From Thermus kawarayensis JCM 12314 (lineage in GTDB: Bacteria; Deinococcota; Deinococci; Deinococcales; Thermaceae): a DNA stretch of 5,376 bases. The first letter of the stretch is position 1; every line of letters starts with the position of its first letter. Of this stretch, positions 1-5,376 are shown piece after piece. Under the pieces are notes generated by a model. It saw only the letters and a program-made list of their open reading frames with translations. It ran no database searches and was not told where the DNA came from. The stretch is taken from the NCBI GenBank assembly GCA_001311545.1, contig BBBL01000123.1:1-5376 (forward strand), written 5' to 3'. The position numbers were made by a program, and so were the translations under genes.

Positions 1-878
1 CGGGCCACCGCCTCCGCCCGGCCACGGCCAGCGAACGGTAGGCCACCCGCGCGGGGCCTGCCTCCAGGGAGGCCTCCACCCGGTCGGTGCCCAGGTTCAC
101 CCGGGCCTCAAGGTGTTCTCCTGACGGAGAAGCAACCTTCCACTCCAGGGCGAGGCCTCCCATGGGGCCTTCCTCCCCCACCCCGGCGTACACCTGGCCC
201 TGGCCCTCGAGGCCATCCCCTCCTCCAGGGTCCTGATCCTCTCCTCCAGGGCGTAGACCCGCTTCCCCGTGGCCTGGGCGTCCTTGACCCGGGCCGCCTC
301 GTCCTCCTGGACCTTCTGGGTGAGCTCGGCGAGGGTGGCCTCCAGAGCCTTCACCCGGACCTCCATCTGGGCGAGGGCCGCCTTCTGCGCCCCCAGCTCC
401 TTCTCCAGGCGGTCCACCGCCCCCTCGAGGCCCCCAGGTCCTTGAGGGCGGCCTGGGCCTCCAGGGCGGTGAGGAGAGCCTGGCGCACCTCCTCCAGGTC
501 CTTTTCCAGGGCCTCCAGGCGCACCCCCTGGTCCTCCAGGGCCCGCCTCACCTCCGGCACCACCTCCAGGAGATCGGCCACCTGCCCGTAGAGCTCGGCG
601 ATCCGCTCCGGGGCCGCCCCCGCTTCCTCCAGGGCTTTCCGCACCCGGGCCAGGACCTCCTCCGTCCAGGTGAGGTAGGCCCGGTAGAGCATGACCGCCG
701 CCTGGTAGCGGTTCACCGCCTGGCTTCCCCGGAAGGTGCCGTCCTGGAAGCCCGTGAGGACGCCCTTTTCCAGGAGGGCCCGCACCGCCCCCTCGGCCCA
801 GTGCCCCGGGGGCACGTCCGCCATCTGCGCCTTCACCGAGCCCGCCAGCAGAAGGGTAGCTAGGGCGACTCGCCGCAT
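1..878 (-). CDS. SLH-domain, coiled-coil envelope protein, probably with a C-terminal beta-barrel (frameshifted, 3' partial)
   Basis: Probable outer-envelope protein that binds the wall polymer through one SLH domain. Seen: a signal peptide starting MRRVALATLLLAG with an AXA-type site (VKA before Gln18); an SLH domain at about residues 20-66 with ADVPPGHWAE, TGFQDGTFRG and NRYQAAVMLYRAY; then a long Leu/Glu/Ala/Arg coiled coil at about 120-220; then alternating polar/apolar stretches such as VYAGVGEEGPMGGLALEW, suggesting the start of a beta-barrel. Known: SLH plus coiled coil plus barrel is the plan of SlpA-like outer-membrane proteins of Deinococcus-Thermus. The frame shifts near 431-435 and 217-220; each is repaired by one extra G in a G run. 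The gene leaves the window, so most of the putative barrel is unseen. The ATG at 878 is preferred over the GTG at 884 because it lies six bases from a -10 box and neither has a Shine-Dalgarno sequence. Confidence 0.8.
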
Positions 879-884
879 AGCCAC

Positions 885-913
885 ATGCTATCACTTACTA
901 ACTTTTATGGCAA
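885..913 (-). promoter_or_regulatory. Probable leaderless sigma-A promoter of the SLH gene
   Basis: On the minus strand TTGCCA (913-908) and TAGCAT (890-885) are separated by exactly 17 bases. They match the -35 and -10 consensus at 5 of 6 and 4 of 6 positions. The -10 fits TANNNT, and its last base is six bases before the ATG at 878, so transcription would begin at or next to that ATG. No Shine-Dalgarno sequence precedes the start, which agrees with a leaderless message. The spacer is AT-rich in an otherwise very GC-rich window. The -35 lies in the Leu-Pro codons just before the TAA of the upstream ATPase gene. Confidence 0.65.
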
Positions 914-1849
914 CACATTACACACTGAGCTCCACCCTTCCGGCTCCCTCCCCTGGAGGAGGTCGTCCAGGGCCTGGGCCAGGTCGGGGTAGACGAGGTA
1001 GCGGCCCTTGGCCACCACCTGGAGGGCCATCCCGAAGGAGGGCCGGGTCCTCCGCCTCCCCTCCCTTAGGTCCGGCTCCCCCAGGACGGGGTGCAGGGCG
1101 GGGTTTTCCAACACGTCCAGGAGCTTTTCCCCGTGGGCCGTGGCCACCACCCGCACCCCCCTCCGGGAGGCGGTGAGGCATTCCTGGACGTCCTCGTTGT
1201 AGCCGATCTCGTCCACCACCACCACCTCCGGGGAGTGGTTGGCGATGGCCTGGTAGATGATCCGCCCCTGGTTCCTGGAGGGGGGGTCCGGCACCTGCAT
1301 CCTCCGGGCGGGCCGGATCCCCGGGTGGGCGGTGAGCCCGTCCCCCCCGATCTCGTTGGAGGTGTCCACCACCACCACCCTCGGGCCCCACCTCTCCGCC
1401 AGGACGCGCACGATGTCCCGGAGGAGGGTGGTCTTCCCCGTGCGGGGCGGCCCCACCACGAGGAGGCTTCCCCCGCTCTCCAGGAGGTAGGGCCTAAGGG
1501 GCTCCGCCACCCCCTCCACGAACTTCCCCACCCGGATGGTGATGCCCGTCATCTCCCCCAGGGCCGACTGGATGCGGGAAACCCGGTGGAGGGTGCCCTC
1601 GATCCCGGCCCGGTTGTTGTCCTTGAACCCCCCCACCCGGTGGAGGACGAAGCTCAGGTCTTCCTTGGCCACCTCCCGCTCTGAGAAGTGGGGGGCCCCG
1701 TCCACGGTGTAGGCCAGGGGCACCCCCAGGTCCATGGCGATCTCCTCCAGCCTCGCCCCGTGGGGCTCCACCTCCTTGCGCACCCACGGGGGAAGCTTCT
1801 CCATGAGGGCCGCGAACTCCTTCTCAAACCCCTCGCGAAGCCGCACCAT
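905..1849 (-). CDS. SpoIIIAA/Ycf45-type P-loop ATPase without R3H domain
   Basis: Intact 314-residue cytoplasmic ATPase. Seen: Walker A GPPRTGKT at residues 133-140, Walker B VVVVDEIG at 209-216, an ATAHG segment at 236-240 in sensor position, and the family-like stretches FKDNNRAGIEGTLHRVSRI (75-93) and DTSNEIGGDG (162-171). Known: this core is shared by SpoIIIAA and by the larger cyanobacterial, plastid (Ycf45) and Thermus proteins annotated as R3H nucleic-acid-binding ATPases; SpoIIIAA has been compared with VirB11-like secretion ATPases. I see no R3H domain: after the core there are only about 30 residues. The ATG at 1849 is preceded by GGAG six bases upstream and lies 13 bases after the previous stop, so it should belong to the same operon. 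Inference: it may power the neighbouring membrane apparatus instead of acting on RNA. The ATPase class is secure; the role is not. Confidence 0.88.
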   Translation of the reverse strand: MVRLREGFEKEFAALMEKLPPWVRKEVEPHGARLEEIAMDLGVPLAYTVDGAPHFSEREVAKEDLSFVLHRVGGFKDNNRAGIEGTLHRVSRIQSALGEMTGITIRVGKFVEGVAEPLRPYLLESGGSLLVVGPPRTGKTTLLRDIVRVLAERWGPRVVVVDTSNEIGGDGLTAHPGIRPARRMQVPDPPSRNQGRIIYQAIANHSPEVVVVDEIGYNEDVQECLTASRRGVRVVATAHGEKLLDVLENPALHPVLGEPDLREGRRRTRPSFGMALQVVAKGRYLVYPDLAQALDDLLQGREPEGWSSVCNVLP

Positions 1850-1869
1850 ACCTCACTCCACCTCACTCC
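1850..1869 (-). repeat. Perfect tandem 10-bp repeat spanning the stop/Shine-Dalgarno junction
   Basis: The plus-strand ten-mer acctcactcc occurs twice with no gap, at 1850-1859 and 1860-1869. Read on the minus strand it is GGAGTGAGGT twice, directly before the ATG at 1849. The first copy contains the TGA that ends the FUN14-like gene; the second supplies the GGAG ribosome-binding site of the ATPase gene. Confidence 0.85.
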
Positions 1870-2174
1870 CAGCGGTCCGAAAGCCCGGACAGGAAGCCCA
1901 CCACCGCCCCCAGGGAGAGGCCCGTGGGAAGGCCGGAGAGGAAGGCCCACACTTCCTTGGACGCCCCCAGGTGGTAGGCGAGGGCCTCCAGGTCCGCCCG
2001 CCCGAGGAGGGCCGCTCCCAGGTAGAGGAGGGCCGCCCAGGGGAAGAGGACCCGGGCCACCCGGCCCAGGGCGTAGCCCGAGAGGCCGCCCACCCCGAGT
2101 AAGACCCAGGCCTCTTTCTGGGAAAAGGCTCGGCCCAGGGCCTCGAGGGCGTGGAAGATAGGCAGAGACTCCAC
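1863..2174 (-). CDS. Small FUN14-like integral membrane protein
   Basis: Predicted 103-residue inner-membrane protein. It begins with a GTG at 2174 that shares one base with the TAG of the transglycosylase gene (TAGTG), with GGAGGGG just upstream; coupled translation is likely. Seen: a short amphipathic N-terminus, a glycine-rich hydrophobic hairpin at about residues 22-58 containing GVGGLSGYALGRVARVLF and AALLYLGAALLG, a polar middle (DLEALAYHLGASKEV), and a last glycine-rich helix at about 76-98 (FLSGLPTGLSLGAVVGFLSG). Known: prokaryotic FUN14-family proteins are about 100 residues long and have this spacing, with a GxxxGYAL-like first helix and a glycine-rich last helix. The assignment rests on that pattern only; an unrelated small membrane protein is possible. 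Its operon position suggests a structural part of the same envelope apparatus. Confidence 0.7.
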   Translation of the reverse strand: MESLPIFHALEALGRAFSQKEAWVLLGVGGLSGYALGRVARVLFPWAALLYLGAALLGRADLEALAYHLGASKEVWAFLSGLPTGLSLGAVVGFLSGLSDRWE

Positions 2175-2617
2175 TAACCCCTCCGCCACGCCCGGTAGAC
2201 CGAAAGCACCCGCTCCACGTACCTGTGGGTGGAGGCGGGTATGACCCCCTTCCGCACCGCTCCAAGGCCGGCGTTGTAGGCGGCGAGAGCCTTCCTCCAG
2301 TCCCCCGTGGCGTGGTATAGCTCCCGGAGGTGCTTGGCCGTGGCCCAGAGGGCCCAGTCGGGGTGGCTCCGCCACTCGGGAGGGGCCCCCGTGGTCCGCC
2401 TCCAGGTCCCGGGCATGAACTGGCCCAGGCCCACTTCCCCCGCCTTTCCCCGGGCGTGGGGGCAGTATCCGCTCTCCACCCACACCACGGCGGCCACCAG
2501 GTAGGGGTCCAGTCCCCAGGCCCGGGCGTAGTGCCAGGTCCTCGCCCAGAGGTCCTGGGGGATGTACCCGCACGCGAAGGCCGCCCCCAGGAGGAGGACC
2601 AGGGAGGCCGCCCTCAC
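2174..2617 (-). CDS. Exported soluble lytic transglycosylase (SLT family)
   Basis: Cleaves the glycan strands of peptidoglycan between MurNAc and GlcNAc in the periplasm. It is a minimal 147-residue, one-domain enzyme. Seen: a hydrophobic signal peptide at residues 1-15 ending AFA before Cys16; catalytic Glu48 in VVWVESGY; motif II GLGQFMPGTW at 63-72; motif III AYNAG at 113-117. All three motifs of family-1 transglycosylases are present and in order. The GTG start at 2617 overlaps the previous stop as GTGA and is preceded by GGAGAGGAG. Known: small enzymes of this type (VirB1-like) open the wall for type IV secretion and conjugation, which fits the nearby coupling protein. Cys16 and Cys52 could form a disulfide if signal peptidase I cuts after Ala15; lipidation at Cys16 is less likely because the preceding residues are a poor lipobox. 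Confidence 0.92.
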   Translation of the reverse strand: MRAASLVLLLGAAFACGYIPQDLWARTWHYARAWGLDPYLVAAVVWVESGYCPHARGKAGEVGLGQFMPGTWRRTTGAPPEWRSHPDWALWATAKHLRELYHATGDWRKALAAYNAGLGAVRKGVIPASTHRYVERVLSVYRAWRRG

Positions 2618-2819
2618 CTCCTCTCCACCTCCCTCTCCAGGAGGGCCCGCACCGCCTTGAGCTCCCCGTACACCCCGGCCAGGAGGAGGAGGCCCACCCC
2701 GTAGAGGAAGACCACGAGCCCGGCCCCACCCCGGTCCCGTCCAGCCGGAGGAGGGAGAGGAGGAAGAGCACGGCCCCCAAGACGGCCACCGCCTTACCTA
2801 GAAGCTCCGCCCACTTCAC
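2614..2819 (-). CDS. Small two-helix membrane protein (one frameshift)
   Basis: I do not recognise a family. Corrected, it is about 68 residues: a short N-terminus MKWAELLGK, a first membrane helix (AVAVLGAVLFLLSLL), a Gly-rich turn, a second helix (LVVFLYGVGLLLLAGVYG) and a charged tail ending LEREVERR. In the given sequence the frame breaks at about 2721-2735, between the helices; one extra G in the GGGG run restores it (turn becomes GTGGGAG) and the protein then stops exactly at the GTGA overlap with the transglycosylase. The GTG start at 2819 also overlaps the previous stop as GTGA and has a perfect Shine-Dalgarno sequence. Both overlaps meet the corrected frame, which strongly supports a real gene. 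It is likely a small inner-membrane component of the apparatus encoded here; both termini would be on the same side. Confidence 0.75.
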
Positions 2820-3309
2820 CTTCCACCTCCTTTCGCGTACTCCCGCATGTAAAGCCGGTGCACCCAGTCCTCCACGGAGAAGGGCACCGCCCGGAGGAAG
2901 GCGAAGTAGAAGCGCTCCACCAAGGTTCGGGCTTCGCCTCCTCCAGGGAGAGGCCCACGTAGCCCCGAAGGAGGCGGATGGCCTCCTTGCGGTCCACCAC
3001 CACGAACTCCCCCTCCACCCGGGGGGCGAAGCGCACCACGGCCCCCGCCAGGGCCAGGGAGGGGGCGTAGCTCCTCGGGTGGGTGAGGCCGCTATCCGTG
3101 GTGAGCAGGTACACCTTCACCCCTCCCCTCACCATCGCCTCCCTCAGGGCCTCCGCCAGGGGCTTCAGGTCCAGGACCGCCACCTGCACCAGGACCTCCC
3201 CTGTGGCCCGCCGCAACACCTCCGCCGCCTCCTCCGGGGTGTACGTTCCCTGGCCTAGGGCAGAGGAGGCCAGCGAGGCCAAGACCAGGACGCACCAGAA
3301 CCTCCGCAT
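2816..3309 (-). CDS. Exported phospholipase D-like protein lacking the HKD catalytic residues (one frameshift)
   Basis: Corrected length is about 164 residues. Seen: signal peptide MRRFWCVLVLASLASSALGQ; then a pattern like one half of a Nuc/EndA-type PLD domain: PEEAAEVLRRA, VQVAVLDLKPLAEALREA (41-58), GVKVYLLTTD (63-72), a LALAGAVVRF strand (85-94) and EGEFVVVD (99-106). In active enzymes the last segment is HxKxxxxD; here His and Lys are both Glu (99, 101) and only Asp106 remains, so catalysis is unlikely. The frame breaks at about 2918-2935; one added base lets it continue LVERFYFAFLRAVPFSVEDW and stop at 2816, overlapping the next GTG as GTGA. The ATG at 3309 has GGAGGTGA upstream. Inference: a periplasmic structural or substrate-binding protein of the transfer apparatus. 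The fold assignment is by pattern only; a novel exported family is the alternative. Confidence 0.7.
2825..2832 (-). promoter_or_regulatory. Strong Shine-Dalgarno site deciding the GTG start at 2819
   Basis: AAGGAGGT on the minus strand is a full match to the anti-Shine-Dalgarno sequence and lies five bases before the GTG at 2819. It fixes the start of a small membrane-protein gene that would otherwise be missed because of a downstream frame break. It lies within the last codons of the PLD-like gene. Confidence 0.75.
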
Positions 3310-3312
3310 CCC

Positions 3313-3320
3313 TCACCTCC
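3313..3320 (-). promoter_or_regulatory. Shine-Dalgarno site of the PLD-like gene, containing a candidate stop of the coupling-protein gene
   Basis: GGAGGTGA on the minus strand precedes the ATG at 3309, with GGAGG six bases away. Its last three bases are a TGA (3313-3315), in a different frame from the one carrying the C-terminal part of the coupling protein. If a frame error lies just upstream, this TGA is the natural stop and the two genes are tightly coupled. Confidence 0.6.
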
Positions 3321-5376
3321 ACCGCTTCGCCGCAAAGCCTTTCCATGAGGACCCGCTCCGCCTCCTCCTTGGGGAGGGTGAGGACCTCGGGCACGGGCTC
3401 CTCCCGGTGAACCTTCTTCCACCACTCCACCACCCGGCACCAGCGCACCAGCGCCCAGTACCCGGCCCGGTCCGCCCCCTGGATGGCCTCGAGGCCTTGC
3501 GGGTGAGGGAGAGGCGCACGGCTCCCCCTCCACCTCGCACCACCCCAGCTTGACCCAGGCGGGCTCGGGGGTGGGGAAGCCCTCGGGGAGGCGGAGGTCC
3601 AGGCGAAGGGTCTCCGAGCCTGGTAGTGCCGCTTGAACTCGGGCACCCACCGGGTCAGGGCCTCCAGGTAGAGGAGGAGGCTTTCGGGCCTCGAGGGGTC
3701 CCGGCTCCAGGGAGCGGGCTCCCCCTCGGGCGAGGCGGAGGCAGGAAGGGACACAGGCCCCCGCTCCCTGGGGAGGGGGAAGCCCGCCTCCCCCGCCCGC
3801 GCCTCCCGCGCCTTCTTCCAGAGGCGGTGCAGGAGGTGGTCCTTCCGCCACATGCCGAAGAGGGTCATGCGGGCCGGGGGCATGCCCTCCAGGAGCACCA
3901 CCGCCTCCCCCTTCGGGGCGGTGCGCATCTCCTCCGGGGAGAGGAGGGGCCGGGCCACTTCCCGCTCCCCCACGGTGCGGCTCGTGGGGATGGGCAGGAC
4001 TCCCCTCCGGCTCACCCCCCGCACCTCCTGCATCACCGAGGTCTCCCCGAGGACCTGGGAGAGCCTCTGGGCGTCGTTGTCCGAGAGGCCGGAGAGGAAG
4101 TAGACCCGCTGGGCAAAGGTGCCCTCTATGGCCTCCCACTCCTCGTCCCCGTACACCGCCCGCCCCTGGTCCGTGTTCTGCACGGCGATGTGGTAGGCCA
4201 CCCTCCGGGAGCGCATGGTGCCCAGGTTCTCCTTGATGCCCGGCAGGTAGCCGAAGTTGGGGAACTCGTCCCAGTAGACGCTCACGGGGAGGGGAAGCCT
4301 TCCCCCGTTTCTGTTCGCGAACTGGAGGGTCTTCAGGTCCACGATGCGCTTCAGGAGCTTGAGGAGCACGTACCCCGAGGCGTTGTCCCCGATGAGCTCC
4401 TGGGGCACGCCGATGTAGACCAGGCTGGGCTCGGAGAAGACCTTCGCCCAGGGGACCTCCATGGGCCCGGGCTCCGTGGCGGCGGCGAGGCCCGGGTCCA
4501 GCCAGATAGAGAGGCGGTTCCGGGCCCCGTTCAGGATTCCCGCCAGCTGGTCCTGCCGCATCTCCAGGAGGGTCTTGAGCTCCACCTGCAGGTAGGGCCG
4601 CACCTCCACGTAGGCCTTGAGCCCGGCCACCCCGTCCCCCAGGACCCGGTAGACGTGGGCCAGGGAGTACCGCCCCTCCACCCCCTCGGCGTGGATCAGG
4701 GCCTGGAGGAGGGTGCGCTCGAGGCCCGGGTAGAACTCCTTGGAGTCGGGCACCTGGGGTTCCTCGGCACAAAGATCTCCGCGATGAGCTTGGCCTGGGT
4801 GATGTCCTCCGCTCCTTCCAGGAAGTTGATGCGGAAGGACTTCTCCCCCCACGGGGTGAAGGGGTAGACCGCCCGCCCGTGGTGGGCGTAGTAGGCCATG
4901 GCTCCATGAGGCCTTCCCGATCCGGTACTTCAGGTCGTAGACGATGGCTGTCCACCCGTCCTTGGCGTCCAGGAGGAGGTTGGGCAGGTAGTACCCCGAG
5001 GTCTTCCCGTGCCCCGGCTTTCCCACCACCAGGGTGTGGGCCACCCGCTGGCCCTCGGAGACCCGGAGGGGCTTCCTCCCCACCTGCCCGTACCAGCCCA
5101 CCCCCTTGGGGTTCAGGTAGCCGGAGGTCTTTCTCCGTGGCCCACCGCCCCTGCCCGGGGAGCTTCCGGGGGCGGGCCGGGTTGTAGACGAAGGGGGCGA
5201 GTCCCCCCACGAAACCCAGGACCAGGGCCAGCCGGAGGAGGTCGTAGTTGAGGCGGGCCTCCCAGAGCCGGTTGAGCTCGGTCCCACAGGGGGTGGAGAC
5301 GTTCAGGATGCAGGCGGCGGCGAACTCCACCCCCCTCGCCCCGGGTCTGCCCACGGCCCGGTCCCAGCCCGCCCCG
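3313..5376 (-). CDS. VirD4/TraG-type coupling ATPase (5' partial, several frameshifts)
   Basis: Inner-membrane hexameric ATPase of the type IV coupling family, which brings DNA or protein substrates to a transfer channel. Seen in order: membrane helix LLRLALVLGFVGGLAPFVY; the family signature GRWATEKDL; Walker A GKPGHGKT (5000-5023); VYPFTPWGEKSFRINFLE; Walker B VYWDEFPNFGYLPG (Asp-Glu at 4265-4270); AVQNTDQGRAVYG; LSGLSDNDAQRLSQVLGET; RPLLSPEEMRTAPKGEAVVL. A tail of about 100 residues follows. Frame shifts lie near 5121-5131, 4900-4912, 4751-4775, 3612-3624, 3522-3530 and 3494-3502; the last four each fit one missing base. The central stretch from about 4750 to 3625 is unbroken. The frame is open to the window edge, so the start and probably a first helix lie upstream; GTG at 5354 is an alternative. 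The end is uncertain: the last coding frame runs on to 3092 inside the next gene, so TGA at 3313 is preferred. Confidence 0.85.

Noticed and set aside
97..894. 265-codon minus-strand frame starting GTG at 894
   Set aside because: Its first half is out-of-frame sequence under the SLH domain. Only the coiled-coil part belongs to the real gene, reached through a frame break near 431-435.
885..904. Terminator between the ATPase and SLH genes
   Set aside because: The AT-rich gap has no GC-rich inverted repeat followed by a T run; it is better explained as a promoter spacer and -10 region.
736..1176. Plus-strand frame crossing the gap between the ATPase and SLH genes
   Set aside because: It is antisense to two well-supported genes, has low-complexity Pro/Arg/Gly composition, and no ribosome-binding site or known motif.
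2568..2573. Lipoprotein lipobox at Cys16 of the transglycosylase
   Set aside because: The residues before Cys are Ala-Phe-Ala, a poor lipobox but a good AXA site for signal peptidase I.
1863..2819. A single 318-codon minus-strand frame as one gene
   Set aside because: It joins the N-terminal helix of the two-helix protein, out-of-frame sequence under the transglycosylase, and the FUN14-like gene. Only the ends look like real protein; the middle is Gly/Pro/Arg shadow.
3626..4867. 413-codon open frame on the plus strand
   Set aside because: It lies antisense to the coupling ATPase, whose motifs are clear. The translation is a Gly/Pro/His/Leu-rich shadow typical of the complement of GC-rich coding DNA, with no recognisable domain.
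3494..5131. Programmed ribosomal frameshifting in the coupling ATPase
   Set aside because: There are six sites without a shared slippery heptamer or stimulatory structure, and similar breaks occur in unrelated genes of the window, so missing bases explain them better.

Overview
The window is a compact block of genes from a GC-rich (roughly 70% by eye) bacterium, most likely Thermus or a close relative (inference). The reasons are strong third-position G/C bias with frequent GTG starts, an exported SLH plus coiled-coil envelope protein of the Deinococcus-Thermus type, and a TANNNT -10 box six bases from a start codon, as in leaderless promoters of this phylum. Every supported gene is on the minus strand, so transcription runs from high to low coordinates. 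I see no RNA gene, IS element, CRISPR array or convincing terminator.

Layout in transcription order. (1) A VirD4/TraG-type coupling ATPase, open at the right edge, down to about 3313. (2) A small exported protein with a phospholipase D-like fold whose catalytic His and Lys are both Glu, 3309-2816. (3) A tiny two-helix membrane protein, 2819-2614. (4) An exported lytic transglycosylase, 2617-2174. (5) A 103-residue FUN14-like membrane protein, 2174-1863. (6) A SpoIIIAA/Ycf45-type P-loop ATPase without an R3H domain, 1849-905. Genes 2-5 are joined by 1-4 base overlaps, each start has a Shine-Dalgarno sequence, and gene 6 follows after 13 bases, so genes 1-6 look like one operon. (7) An SLH-domain envelope protein, 878 to the left edge, has its own probable leaderless promoter, whose -35 lies in the last codons of gene 6.

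Together genes 1-6 resemble part of an envelope-spanning DNA-transfer module: a coupling ATPase, a wall-opening hydrolase, small membrane parts, a periplasmic PLD-like protein and a second ATPase. No VirB4, relaxase or channel gene is inside the window, so this is a hypothesis.

Genes 1, 2, 3 and 7 are broken in the given sequence by single-base frame shifts at about ten sites. At least eight fit a single missing base, usually G or C in a short run, while motifs, stop/start overlaps and codon bias stay intact on both sides. Sequencing or assembly error is the likeliest cause; true pseudogenes are less likely. Coordinates for these genes span the corrected reading.
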